Below, in pieces: positions 36,180-45,001 of a stretch of DNA of 64,000 nucleotides. Positions within the stretch are counted from its first letter, which is position 1; every line of letters begins with the position of its first letter. Source of the stretch: Sellimonas caecigallum (GTDB lineage: Bacteria; Bacillota; Clostridia; Lachnospirales; Lachnospiraceae); contig NZ_VIRV01000008.1 in assembly GCF_019754295.1 (NCBI RefSeq), positions 43,205 through 107,204 of the forward strand, in the 5' to 3' direction. The translations under genes were made by a program, and so were the position numbers. The notes under the pieces were generated by a model. It ran no database searches, was not told where the DNA came from, and was given only the letters and a program-made list of their open reading frames with translations.

Positions 36180-36971
36180 ATGAAGTTGAAAAAAGTGTTA
36201 GCAGCTGCTCTTGCAGCGGTATGTGTCATGTCTATGGCGGCATGTGGGTCCAAAGAAGAAAAAGAAGTTTCTGTTGCAAGTCAGGATGACCTGAAAAACC
36301 TTACGATCGGGGTGCAGCAGGGAACCACAGGAGATTTGTTATGTTCTGAAATCGTAGAAAAGGACAGCCAGATGAAGCGTTATCCGAAGGGCGCAGCAGC
36401 AGTTCAGGCCCTGAAGACGGGAAAATTGGACTGTGTTGTGATTGATACACAGCCGGCCGAAAAATTTGTGGAGAAGAATGATGATCTGAAAATCATAAGC
36501 GACTTGTTTGAGGATGAGCAGTATGCGATATGCCTGAAAAAGGGAAATACAGAGCTTCAGGAATCCATGAATCAAGCTTTGGCAGAACTGAAAGAAGAAG
36601 GAACTCTGGATAAGATCATCAGCAATTATATCGGGGACGTAGGATCCTACCAGTATGAAAGTCCGGCAGATGCAGATCATTCCAAGGGAGAACTTGTCAT
36701 GGCAACCAACGCCGAATTTGAACCGTATGAATATCACGATGGAGACAAGATTGTCGGGATTGACGTGGACATTGCGACAGCAATCTGTGACAAGATGGGT
36801 TACAGCTTAAAGATCGAAGATATGGAATTTGATTCCATCCTTCCGGCTATCGAAGCTGGAAAAGCTGATTTTGGTGCAGCAGGGATGACAGTGACAGAAG
36901 AAAGAAAGAAAAATGTAGACTTTACGGACACTTATGCAAATGCAAGTCAGGTCGTTATCGTAAGAAAATAA
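36180..36971 (+). CDS. Amino acid ABC transporter, substrate-binding lipoprotein
   Basis: A 263-residue lipoprotein with a signal peptide and lipobox SMAAC, so Cys21 should be lipidated. The solute-binding domain is that of polar amino acid transporters (SBP family 3): LTIGVQQGTTGD, then in the second lobe LVMATNAEFEPYEY and VDFTDTYANASQ. The order of the halves looks permuted: the LVMATNAEFEPYEY block that usually opens the mature protein appears at about residue 175. GGAGGAG precedes the ATG at 36180. A terminator separates it from the permease gene, which would give more binding protein than membrane complex. Confidence 0.88.
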   Translation: MKLKKVLAAALAAVCVMSMAACGSKEEKEVSVASQDDLKNLTIGVQQGTTGDLLCSEIVEKDSQMKRYPKGAAAVQALKTGKLDCVVIDTQPAEKFVEKNDDLKIISDLFEDEQYAICLKKGNTELQESMNQALAELKEEGTLDKIISNYIGDVGSYQYESPADADHSKGELVMATNAEFEPYEYHDGDKIVGIDVDIATAICDKMGYSLKIEDMEFDSILPAIEAGKADFGAAGMTVTEERKKNVDFTDTYANASQVVIVRK

Positions 36972-36983
36972 ACAGCAAAGAAG

Positions 36984-37020
36984 ACAGGACTGCTGATAGA
37001 AACCAACAGTCCTGTTTTTT
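36984..37020 (+). terminator. Internal terminator of the ABC transporter operon
   Basis: ACAGGACTG (36984-36992) pairs with CAGTCCTGT (37007-37015), followed by TTTTT. The permease gene starts 19 bases later with no promoter in between, so this is probably a partial terminator. Confidence 0.85.
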
Positions 37021-37038
37021 CGGAAGAAAGGTGGAAAT

Positions 37039-37767
37039 ATGGAGGGATTCACAAAAGTTTACGGGGCTCTTCTGGCCTCCAATTCGTTTGCGGACCGGTT
37101 TTACCAGAACTTTATAGAGGACAACCGATGGCTTACACTTTTGAACGGTCTGAAAGTGACGGTAATTGTCACGCTGGAGGCTCTGCTGATTGGTATTATC
37201 ATCGGTTTTATTGTAGCGATCATCCGATCCTATCACGATAAGACAGGGAAATTTAAAATACTGAATGTGATTTGTAAAATCTATCTGACGATTATCCGGG
37301 GGACTCCGTCCATGATCCAGATCCTTATCATGTATTTGGTCGTATTCGGATCTTCCTCTCTCAATTCGATCATTATCGGTGGAATTGCCTTTGGTATCAA
37401 TTCCGGTGCATACGTGGCGGAGATCGTACGGTCAGGGATCATGTCTATACCGGAAGGACAGACAGAGGCCGGAAGAAGTTTGGGATTAAGCTATGCGCAG
37501 ACAATGCGGCTGATCATCATGCCGCAGGCATTTAAAAATGTACTTCCGGCTCTTGTAAACGAAATGATCGTGCTGATCAAGGAGACAGCCATTATCGGAT
37601 ATATCGGAGAACAGGATTTGACGAAGGCAGCCATGATCATCCAGAGTCGTACATTCGATGCTCTGATGCCTCTGGTTGCAGCAGCGGTAATTTATCTTGC
37701 CCTGATCAGTTTGCTGACATTCTTTATGAATAAGCTGGAAAGGAGGCTTAGGACTAATGAACGTTAA
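37039..37767 (+). CDS. Amino acid ABC transporter, permease
   Basis: A 242-residue HisM/GlnP-type permease. Membrane segments begin near residue 40 and the EAA loop, which docks the ATPase, reads [20 protein letters not shown] around residues 145-165; [11 protein letters not shown] is the usual conserved stretch. As only one permease gene is present, the channel is likely a homodimer. It overlaps the ATPase gene by 11 bases. Confidence 0.92.
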   Translation: MEGFTKVYGALLASNSFADRFYQNFIEDNRWLTLLNGLKVTVIVTLEALLIGIIIGFIVAIIRSYHDKTGKFKILNVICKIYLTIIRGTPSMIQILIMYLVVFGSSSLNSIIIGGIAFGINSGAYVAEIVRSGIMSIPEGQTEAGRSLGLSYAQTMRLIIMPQAFKNVLPALVNEMIVLIKETAIIGYIGEQDLTKAAMIIQSRTFDALMPLVAAAVIYLALISLLTFFMNKLERRLRTNER

Positions 37768-38500
37768 AGGAGAGACATTGCTCCAGGTAGAAAATCTGGA
37801 AAAAGCATTTGGGAAAAACAAAGTCCTCAGAGGAATCACAACAGAGATTCATAAAGGGGAGGTAGTGGTAATTATCGGCCCATCTGGTTCCGGGAAGTCT
37901 ACATTTCTGCGCTCCTTGAATCTTCTGGAAAAACCGACAGGTGGAAAGATCCGCTTTGAGGGGACGGATATCACAGATCCAAAAGTCAACATTGATATCC
38001 ACAGACAGAAGATTGGTATGGTATTCCAGCATTTCAATCTGTTCCCGCATAAGACCATCCTGGAAAATATTACCCTTGCTCCGGTAACATTGGGGAAACT
38101 AAGTCCGGAGGAGGCAAACAGCAGGGCAAAAGAACTGCTTGAGCGGGTTGGACTTCTCGAGAAAGCGAATACATATCCGGAGCAGCTTTCCGGAGGACAG
38201 AAACAGAGGATTGCTATTGTACGGGCACTTGCCATGGATCCGGATGTACTTCTGTTTGATGAGCCGACTTCCGCGCTGGACCCGGAGATGGTGGGGGAAG
38301 TTCTTGATTTGATGAAGGAGCTTGCCAAGGATGGAATGACAATGGTTGTCGTTACACATGAAATGGGATTTGCGAGGGAAGTTGGAACGAGAGTCCTGTT
38401 TGTAGACGAGGGGGTCATCAAAGAGGAAAACGCTCCAAAACAGTTTTTTGCGGAGCCGAAAGATCCAAGACTGCAGGAATTTTTGAGAAAGGTATTGTAA
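37757..38500 (+). CDS. Amino acid ABC transporter, ATPase
   Basis: A 247-residue ATPase of the GlnQ/HisP class. Walker [10 protein letters not shown] is near residue 38-46, the Q-loop in [10 protein letters not shown], the signature LSGGQKQR near residue 145, Walker [12 protein letters not shown] and the switch His in VVTHEM. All catalytic residues are intact. It is the last gene of the unit and is followed by a strong terminator. Confidence 0.95.
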   Translation: MNVKGETLLQVENLEKAFGKNKVLRGITTEIHKGEVVVIIGPSGSGKSTFLRSLNLLEKPTGGKIRFEGTDITDPKVNIDIHRQKIGMVFQHFNLFPHKTILENITLAPVTLGKLSPEEANSRAKELLERVGLLEKANTYPEQLSGGQKQRIAIVRALAMDPDVLLFDEPTSALDPEMVGEVLDLMKELAKDGMTMVVVTHEMGFAREVGTRVLFVDEGVIKEENAPKQFFAEPKDPRLQEFLRKVL

Positions 38501-38503
38501 AAT

Positions 38504-38555
38504 GCAACGTGTTCTCCCTTCCTCTCCGGAAGGGGCTTGAACACGTTGCTTTTTT
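38504..38555 (+). terminator. Terminator of the ABC transporter operon
   Basis: GCAACGTGTTC (38504-38514) pairs with GAACACGTTGC (38539-38549), with a second stem CCCTTCC/GGAAGGGG inside, then TTTTTT. Confidence 0.92.
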
Positions 38556-38566
38556 GTTGCTATACT
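38537..38566 (+). promoter_or_regulatory. Promoter of the AraC regulator gene
   Basis: TTGAAC (38537-38542) and TATACT (38561-38566), 18 bases apart, overlap the preceding terminator. Confidence 0.5.
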
Positions 38567-38597
38567 ATAGGACAGAAAGACAAAAAGGAGGAGCTAA

Positions 38598-39431
38598 ATG
38601 GGGTTTGAACATGAATTGATCATTCCAAATGAAGGTTTTCCATTTAAGATTTTCCGGTTTGAAGGGATGCACGGTCATTATGTGCGCGAAAAGCATTGGC
38701 ATCGTTCGATTGAAATTTTCGCTGTATTTGAAGGGAATCTCACTTTTTTTATCAATGAAGAGCAGCACTTGCTGCATCCAGGGGAGTTTATTTTGCTGAA
38801 TTCCAATGAGGTACACTCTGTCTTGGCACCAAATCCCAACTGTACGATCGTGCTTCAGATCCCACTCAATATGTTCTCCGATTACTGTGAGGAAGATGGA
38901 TTTTTGCTTTTTACGCACAGCCCGAGGACGCAGGACAAAAAGATCATGGAGCTGATCAGGGAGATGTACAGAGGGATTTCAGAGAGAGATACCGGATATG
39001 AGTGGAAAGTAAGAAGCGACTTTTTTTTGCTGATCTATCTTCTTGTGACAAAATACAAAAAAACAGAGATTGGATCGGAGGAGATCCGGCATTATCGGAA
39101 ATTAAACAGGCTCTCCAGTATTACTGCGTATATTAGGGAAAATTACCAGAAAGAACTGTCGCTGGAAACGGTGGCGGAACATTTTGGCTACTCGCCCTCT
39201 TATTTATCCCGAATGTTTCAAAAGTATGCGCTGACCAACTACAAAACATTTCTCCAGAGTGTACGCACAGAGTATGCGTTTCAGGAGCTGGCAAACACAG
39301 AGCATACGATATCGGATATCGCCATGAACAGTGGATTTCCAAACAGCAAGTCGCTTTCCAGAGAGTTTCGGAAAAAGTATGGGATTTTGCCGAGTGAATA
39401 CAGGAAAAGGCAAAAAAGTGCCATAAATTAG
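38598..39431 (+). CDS. AraC family transcriptional regulator
   Basis: A 277-residue regulator with an N-terminal cupin-like sensing domain (HGHYVREKHWHRSIEIFAV near residues 24-42, with histidines of the sugar-binding barrel type) and two C-terminal helix-turn-helix motifs (SLETVAEHFGYSPSYLSRMF and TISDIAMNSGFPNSKSLSREFRKKYG). The sugar isomerase and kinase genes follow in the same direction, so it probably controls them. It ends 70 bases before the isomerase start. Confidence 0.9.
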   Translation: MGFEHELIIPNEGFPFKIFRFEGMHGHYVREKHWHRSIEIFAVFEGNLTFFINEEQHLLHPGEFILLNSNEVHSVLAPNPNCTIVLQIPLNMFSDYCEEDGFLLFTHSPRTQDKKIMELIREMYRGISERDTGYEWKVRSDFFLLIYLLVTKYKKTEIGSEEIRHYRKLNRLSSITAYIRENYQKELSLETVAEHFGYSPSYLSRMFQKYALTNYKTFLQSVRTEYAFQELANTEHTISDIAMNSGFPNSKSLSREFRKKYGILPSEYRKRQKSAIN

Positions 39432-39443
39432 CTAAAAAATGGG

Positions 39444-39473
39444 TCGAAAAGGACAAAAAAGTGATGCTATAAT
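39444..39473 (+). promoter_or_regulatory. Promoter of the isomerase gene
   Basis: An extended -10, TGCTATAAT, ends at 39473 and a poor -35, TCGAAA, lies at 39444-39449 with 18-base spacing. A weak -35 with a good -10 fits activation by an AraC-type protein. Confidence 0.55.
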
Positions 39474-39501
39474 GACCACAAAGATACAGGAGGGCGAAAA
39501 G

Positions 39502-40998
39502 ATGAGTTTGGAGAACAATATGCCAAAAGTAAAACTGGGAATTGTGGCAGTAAGCAGAGACTGCTTCCCGGAGAGTTTGTCTGTCACAAGAAGGGAAGCA
39601 CTTGTGAAAGCATACAAAGAGAAGTATGACATACAGGATATCTATGAATGTCCGGTCTGCATTGTAGAAAGTGAGATCCACATGATGCAGGCGTTGGAAG
39701 ATATTAAGAAAGCGGGGTGCAATGCGCTTTGTGTCTATCTTGGAAATTTTGGACCGGAGATTTCTGAGACACTTCTGGCAAAACATTTTGATGGCCCGAA
39801 GATGTTTATCGCGGCAGCGGAGGAGTCCGGAGACCATCTGCGCCAGGGAAGAGGCGATGCTTACTGCGGCATGTTAAATGCCAGCTACAATCTGGCGCTT
39901 CGCAATATCAGAGCTTATATTCCGGAGTATCCCGTGGGAGATGCAGAAGACTGTGCAGATATGATCCATGAGTTTCTGCCGATCGCAAGGGCGGTCATTG
40001 CACTTCAGAATCTGAAGATCATAAGTTTTGGCCCAAGACCGCTCAATTTCCTTGCGTGCAATGCACCTGTCAAGCAGCTTTATAATCTCGGTGTAGAAAT
40101 CGAGGAAAATTCTGAGCTGGATCTTTTTGAGGCATTCAATCGTCATGAAGGAGACGAACGAATTCCGGATATTGTCAAAGAGATGGAAGAAGAATTGGGA
40201 AAAGGAAATAAAAAGCCGGAAATTCTTCCTAAACTTGCACAGTATGAGCTGACACTAAAAGACTGGATCCGGGATCATAAAGGGTATCGGGAATATGTGG
40301 CCATCGCAGGCAAGTGCTGGCCGGCATTCCAGACACAGTTTGGATTTGTACCGTGCTATGTGAACAGCCGTCTGACAGCACAAGGGATACCTGTATCATG
40401 TGAAGTGGATATTTACGGAGCACTGAGCGAGTTTATCGGGACAGTTGTAAGCCAGGATACAGTGACACTTCTGGACATCAACAACACGGTTCCGAAAGAT
40501 ATGTACGAAGCGGAAATCAAAGGGAAATACGATTACACACTGAAAGATACATTCATGGGGTTCCACTGCGGAAATACTGCTTCCGGGAAACTTTCCTTCT
40601 GCGAAATGAAATATCAGATGATTATGGCAAGAACACTTCCGGAAGAAGTGACACAAGGGACACTGGAAGGAGATATCGCACCGGGAGATATTACGTTCTA
40701 CCGACTTCAGAGTACCGCTGACAATAAACTGCGCGCATACATTGCACAAGGAGAAGTCCTTCCGGTAGCTACAAGATCCTTCGGCTCCATCGGCATTTTT
40801 GCAATCCCGGAAATGGGACGCTTCTACCGTCACGTACTTATTGAAGGGAACTACCCACACCACGGGGCAGTGGCATTCGGACATTTCGGAAAAGAACTCT
40901 ACGAAGTATTCCGGTACATCGGAGTTGATACAGAAGAAATAGGATACAACCATCCGAAAGGAGTACGGTATAAAACCGAAAATCCGTTTGCATACTAA
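39502..40998 (+). CDS. L-fucose/L-arabinose isomerase family protein
   Basis: A 498-residue protein of the FucI/AraA isomerase superfamily, which converts aldoses to ketoses with a manganese ion. The Rossmann-like first half (GIVAVSRDCFPESLS, CVYLGNFGPE) and the later VSCEVDIYGALSEF and FMGFHCGN blocks, with conserved Glu/Asp/His candidates for metal binding, support this. It is shorter than FucI (about 590) and not a close match to AraA, so the substrate is open. The next gene is a xylulokinase-like kinase, which suggests a ketopentose product. I start at 39502, with AGGAGGG upstream. Confidence 0.8.
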   Translation: MSLENNMPKVKLGIVAVSRDCFPESLSVTRREALVKAYKEKYDIQDIYECPVCIVESEIHMMQALEDIKKAGCNALCVYLGNFGPEISETLLAKHFDGPKMFIAAAEESGDHLRQGRGDAYCGMLNASYNLALRNIRAYIPEYPVGDAEDCADMIHEFLPIARAVIALQNLKIISFGPRPLNFLACNAPVKQLYNLGVEIEENSELDLFEAFNRHEGDERIPDIVKEMEEELGKGNKKPEILPKLAQYELTLKDWIRDHKGYREYVAIAGKCWPAFQTQFGFVPCYVNSRLTAQGIPVSCEVDIYGALSEFIGTVVSQDTVTLLDINNTVPKDMYEAEIKGKYDYTLKDTFMGFHCGNTASGKLSFCEMKYQMIMARTLPEEVTQGTLEGDIAPGDITFYRLQSTADNKLRAYIAQGEVLPVATRSFGSIGIFAIPEMGRFYRHVLIEGNYPHHGAVAFGHFGKELYEVFRYIGVDTEEIGYNHPKGVRYKTENPFAY

Positions 40999-41014
40999 AC
41001 AAATATGTGAAAGA

Positions 41015-41056
41015 GGGACGGGTTCCTGGAAGCAGGTACACGTCCCCGTTTTATCA
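41015..41056 (+). terminator. Hairpin between isomerase and kinase genes
   Basis: GGGACG (41015-41020) pairs with CGTCCC (41041-41046), followed by CGTTTT. The stem is short and the T run limited, so at most partial termination is likely. The kinase ribosome binding site follows directly. Confidence 0.45.
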
Positions 41057-41068
41057 GGAGGTAACAAT

Positions 41069-42541
41069 ATGTTGTATATTGGAGTGGATCTTGGCACTTC
41101 ATCTGTCAAACTGCTTTTGATGGACAGCGATGGGCGGATCAGAAATATTGTATCGAGGGAATATCCGATTTCGTTCCCGCATCCAGGCTGGTCGGAGCAG
41201 AATCCTGAGGATTGGTACAGAGAAACTCTGGAGGGGATTCGTATTCTGACAGAGGGATTTGACAAAACCCAAATTTCAGGAATCAGTTTTGGCGGGCAGA
41301 TGCACGGTCTTGTGACGCTGGATGTGGAGGACCATGTTATACGTCCTGCTATTCTCTGGAATGACAGTCGTTCTGTTCAGGAGACAGCGTATCTTAACGA
41401 AGTGATCGGGAAAGAAAAACTTTCAGCTTATACGGCCAATATTGCTTTTGCTGGGTTTACGGCGCCGAAGATTCTCTGGATGAGAAATCATGAGCCGGAA
41501 CTTTTCGGAAGGATCAAAAAGATCATGCTCCCAAAAGATTATCTGTCCTACCGGCTCACAGGAGTATTTGCCAGTGATTACTCGGATGCATCGGGGATGC
41601 TTCTGATGGATGTGGAGAACAAATGCTGGTCTGAGGAAATGATGAAAATCTGCGGGATTGAGCGGGGACAGCTGCCGGATCTGTTTGAAAGTTACGATAC
41701 CATCGGTACGGTAAAAAGCGATGTGGCCAGAGAAATCGGCCTTCCTGAAAATGTCAAGGTAATTGCCGGAGCAGGGGACAATGCGGCGGCAGCCATCGGT
41801 ACGGGGACAGTCGGAGAGGGACGCTGCAATATCTCTCTTGGAACAAGCGGTACCATCTTTATCTCCAGCCATACGTTCCGCAAGGATACAAACAATGCGC
41901 TACATGCCTTTGCGCATGCAGACGGTCATTACCATTTGATGGGGTGCATGTTAAGCGCCGCATCCTGCAATAAATGGTGGATGGAGGACATACTGGATAC
42001 AAAGGAGTTTTCAAAAGAGCAGGAAGAAATTTTTACACTTGGCGAGAATAGAGTTTTTTACCTTCCATACTTAATGGGGGAGCGTTCTCCGCATAATGAT
42101 CCTTATGCAAGGGGGACATTTATCGGAATGACGATGGATACAACGCGGAAGGATATGACACAGGCAGTATTGGAAGGGGTGCTTTACGGTCTGCGGGATT
42201 CCCTGGAAGTGGCCAGGAGCCTGGGACTTTCCATCGAAAAGACAAAAATCTGCGGCGGTGGAGCAAAAAGCCTGCTGTGGAAAAAAATGGCAGCCAATAT
42301 TTTGAATGTTAAGGTAGAGATTGCAAAAAACGAGGAGGGACCGGCTCTTGGCGGAGCGATTCTGGCAGCAGTAGGCTGCGGAGAATTTGAAAACGTAGAG
42401 CAGGCAGTGAGTAAAATCGTGAAAGTTGTCGAGACGATTGAACCGGAAAAAGAACTCGTGGAAAAATATGAAAAAGGATATCAGAAGTTCCGAAAGATCT
42501 ATCCGGCTCTTCGCCCGGTATTTCAGGAGCTTGCGAGTTAA
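41069..42541 (+). CDS. xylB: Xylulokinase-like FGGY carbohydrate kinase
   Basis: A 490-residue FGGY kinase. It opens YIGVDLGTSSVKLLLMD (phosphate-binding), has the GISFGGQMHGL motif of xylulokinases near residue 78, the catalytic Asp in GAGDNAAAAIGTG, and the C-terminal GGGAKSLLWKKMAANIL adenosine-binding region. Xylulokinases make xylulose 5-phosphate for the pentose phosphate pathway. In this operon the substrate is whatever ketose the upstream isomerase forms. Confidence 0.88.
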   Translation: MLYIGVDLGTSSVKLLLMDSDGRIRNIVSREYPISFPHPGWSEQNPEDWYRETLEGIRILTEGFDKTQISGISFGGQMHGLVTLDVEDHVIRPAILWNDSRSVQETAYLNEVIGKEKLSAYTANIAFAGFTAPKILWMRNHEPELFGRIKKIMLPKDYLSYRLTGVFASDYSDASGMLLMDVENKCWSEEMMKICGIERGQLPDLFESYDTIGTVKSDVAREIGLPENVKVIAGAGDNAAAAIGTGTVGEGRCNISLGTSGTIFISSHTFRKDTNNALHAFAHADGHYHLMGCMLSAASCNKWWMEDILDTKEFSKEQEEIFTLGENRVFYLPYLMGERSPHNDPYARGTFIGMTMDTTRKDMTQAVLEGVLYGLRDSLEVARSLGLSIEKTKICGGGAKSLLWKKMAANILNVKVEIAKNEEGPALGGAILAAVGCGEFENVEQAVSKIVKVVETIEPEKELVEKYEKGYQKFRKIYPALRPVFQELAS

Positions 42542-42655
42542 AACGAGAAAAGAAGCAATGGTTTCCGCAAAAGGAAGTTGTTGCTTCTTGTTTCTTTTGT
42601 ACTTTCGTGTTACTGTAAGGAAGGAAAATGGAACAAAAACGAAAAGGAGAAAACG

Positions 42656-43066
42656 ATGAGAGAATCCCTATTATTATTTAATTTTAAAGATAAAAAACAG
42701 CTCAAAGGTATCCAGATGACTGCCTTCCTCCTAAAGATGAAAGTGCGTATGATCGAGGAAAAAGATTTTCTCATGCCGCTTGGGTATCTGGCCGGTGTGG
42801 AGGGAATAGAGCCTTCCGATACAGTATTTACAGGAATTGCCCCGGAAAAAGAGGTTATGGTATTTGCAGGTGTCTCGGATGCAAAACTTCAGAGAATGCT
42901 TGCGGAGATGAGGAAAAACGGGATACGGAAAGTGGACTATAAAGCGGTGCTCACACCGACGAATATCCATTGGAATGTGATGGAACTTTACGAGGAGCTG
43001 GCAAAAGAACATACAGCTATGCAAAGAAGAGAAAATGTCCATGAAGACGGACAGCCGGAGGCGTAA
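42656..43066 (+). CDS. DUF3783 domain protein
   Basis: A 136-residue soluble protein that appears to match the DUF3783 family: an N-terminal MRESLLLFNFKDKKQLKGIQM segment and a central VMVFAGVSDAKLQRMLAEMRKNGI stretch resembling a small regulatory fold. It has one Cys or none that could bind metal and no membrane segment. It lies two bases before the SfsA-MutY gene, so the two are likely cotranscribed and could be linked in DNA or RNA repair, but the function is unknown. AAGGAG precedes the ATG at 42656. Confidence 0.75.
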   Translation: MRESLLLFNFKDKKQLKGIQMTAFLLKMKVRMIEEKDFLMPLGYLAGVEGIEPSDTVFTGIAPEKEVMVFAGVSDAKLQRMLAEMRKNGIRKVDYKAVLTPTNIHWNVMELYEELAKEHTAMQRRENVHEDGQPEA

Positions 43067-43068
43067 AG

Positions 43069-44901
43069 ATGAAGTTTGAAAGAGTTCATAAGGCTTCCTT
43101 CCTGAGCCGCCCAAACAGGTTTATTGCCTACGTAAAAGGACTCTGTGAAGATCCGGAACAAACGGAGACCGTCCATGTGAAAAATACTGGCAGATGTGCG
43201 GAACTCCTCATACCAGGAGCTGAGGTGTACGTACAAAAGACGGATAATCCGTCCAGAAAAACAAAATGGGATCTGATTGCGGTAAAAAAGGATGGACAGA
43301 TCATCAATATGGACTCCCAGGTTCCGAACAAGGCAGTCAAAGAATGGCTTGAGGAAGGAAATTTTATTCCTGGCATCACAAAGATACGCCCAGAATACAC
43401 GTATGGAAGTTCCCGTATCGATCTCTATGTCGAGGCAGAAGAACGCAGGATTTTGATGGAAATAAAAGGAGTCACGCTGAAAGAAGGAAGACTTGCCAAA
43501 TTTCCCGACGCACCGAGCGAGCGCGCTGTCCGTCATATGGAAGAGCTCATGCATGCTGTGGAAGAAGGATATGAAGCATATGCCTTTTTTGTTATCCAGA
43601 TGAAAGGTGTGGATCAGATGATGCCCAATGTGGAAACACATCCGGAATTTGCCGATGTGCTGTGCAAAGCAAGGGAAAAGGGCGTGCATCTGGCTGCTTA
43701 TGATTGTATTGTCTTTGAGGATGAGATACGTATAGACAAGGAAATCCCGGTCGTCCTTCCGGGGGATGAGAAGGGGGGAGAAAAAAATAATGGGGAGGAT
43801 CCGATCTCGATCCTCAGCAAACTTCCGGATCCGCTGATCCGTTGGTTCCGTGGACATAAGAGAGACCTTCCGTGGAGAAATGAGCCAAGTGCATATCATG
43901 TGTGGGTGTCGGAGATCATGCTTCAGCAGACACGGGTTGAGGCAGTAAAGCCATTCTATGCCCGTTTTCTGGAAGCCTTTCCGACAATCCGCGACCTTGC
44001 TGAGGCACAGGAGGAAAAGCTGTTGAAATTGTGGGAAGGACTTGGCTATTACAACCGTGTGCGGAACATGCAGAAGGCGGCAAGACAGATCATGGAAATG
44101 TACGGCGGGGAGATCCCGGCAGATTATGAAAAAATCATTTCTCTTACCGGGATCGGCAGCTACACGGCCGGAGCCATCAGCTCCTTTGCCTTTGGTATTC
44201 CAAAGCCGGCGGTGGACGGAAACGTTCTGAGAGTTTTATCCCGCATTTTGGCCGATGACGCTGACATTGCCAAAGCATCAGTAAAGAAGAGAGCAGAGGA
44301 ATGGATTGAAGCTGTGATACCGGAAGGAGAAGCCAATGACTTTAACCAGGGTCTTATTGAGCTGGGGGCCATCGTGTGCGTCCCAAACGGGGAGCCAAAG
44401 TGCAGCGAGTGTCCGGCAAGAGATTTTTGTCTTGCCCATCAGCATGGTATGGAAATGTCTCTCCCGGTCAAGAAAAAAGCAAAGGCCCGCAGAATCGAGG
44501 AAAAGACAATTCTGATCTTTAAGGATGGGGACAATATTGCTCTTTGTAAACGCCCGAAAAAAGGACTGTTGGCAGGACTTTTTGAATTTCCAAATCTGGA
44601 AGGATTTAAAACGATGGAAGAAGTGGCGCAGTACAGCCGTCAGATTGGGCTTTCGCCCCTTCGGATCGAGTCTCTGCCGGAGGCAAAACATATTTTCAGT
44701 CATGTGGAATGGCATATGAAAGGGTTTGCAGTGAGAGTGGATGAACTGGAAAAGTCTTGTACGGAGGATATGCTTTTTGTACATCCGGAGGAAATTCAGA
44801 GGACATACGCTATTCCAGCCGCCTTTGAGACTTACACAAGGGCCGTAAATGTTCTTTTGGGACAGGAAAAATATGAAAAAATAGAGAATACAAATAAATG
44901 A
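43069..44901 (+). CDS. SfsA-MutY fusion: nuclease-like domain plus A/G-specific adenine glycosylase
   Basis: One 610-residue frame joins two enzymes. Residues 1-230 are SfsA (NTGRCAELLIPGAEVYVQ, YGSSRIDLYVEA, EIKGVTL with likely metal-binding Glu/Lys), a protein reported as a nuclease and once linked to sugar fermentation. Residues from about 245 are MutY, which removes A opposite 8-oxoguanine: VWVSEIMLQQTRVEAV with the catalytic Glu, the LTGIGSYTAGAI hairpin, the catalytic Asp in PAVDGNVLRVLSR, a four-cysteine Fe-S loop, and the C-terminal 8-oxoG domain with FSHVEW. The linker (about 231-245) is acidic and encoded by G6 and A7 runs, but has no in-frame start codon for MutY. Confidence 0.9.
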   Translation: MKFERVHKASFLSRPNRFIAYVKGLCEDPEQTETVHVKNTGRCAELLIPGAEVYVQKTDNPSRKTKWDLIAVKKDGQIINMDSQVPNKAVKEWLEEGNFIPGITKIRPEYTYGSSRIDLYVEAEERRILMEIKGVTLKEGRLAKFPDAPSERAVRHMEELMHAVEEGYEAYAFFVIQMKGVDQMMPNVETHPEFADVLCKAREKGVHLAAYDCIVFEDEIRIDKEIPVVLPGDEKGGEKNNGEDPISILSKLPDPLIRWFRGHKRDLPWRNEPSAYHVWVSEIMLQQTRVEAVKPFYARFLEAFPTIRDLAEAQEEKLLKLWEGLGYYNRVRNMQKAARQIMEMYGGEIPADYEKIISLTGIGSYTAGAISSFAFGIPKPAVDGNVLRVLSRILADDADIAKASVKKRAEEWIEAVIPEGEANDFNQGLIELGAIVCVPNGEPKCSECPARDFCLAHQHGMEMSLPVKKKAKARRIEEKTILIFKDGDNIALCKRPKKGLLAGLFEFPNLEGFKTMEEVAQYSRQIGLSPLRIESLPEAKHIFSHVEWHMKGFAVRVDELEKSCTEDMLFVHPEEIQRTYAIPAAFETYTRAVNVLLGQEKYEKIENTNK

Positions 44902-45001
44902 GAGAATACATGCCAATTATCAATTAGTCCATTTTGGCCGGAAATGTTACGATAGTAGACAGAGATTTATGATAAGTATACGTGACAACAGGAGGAAGAA
45001 A

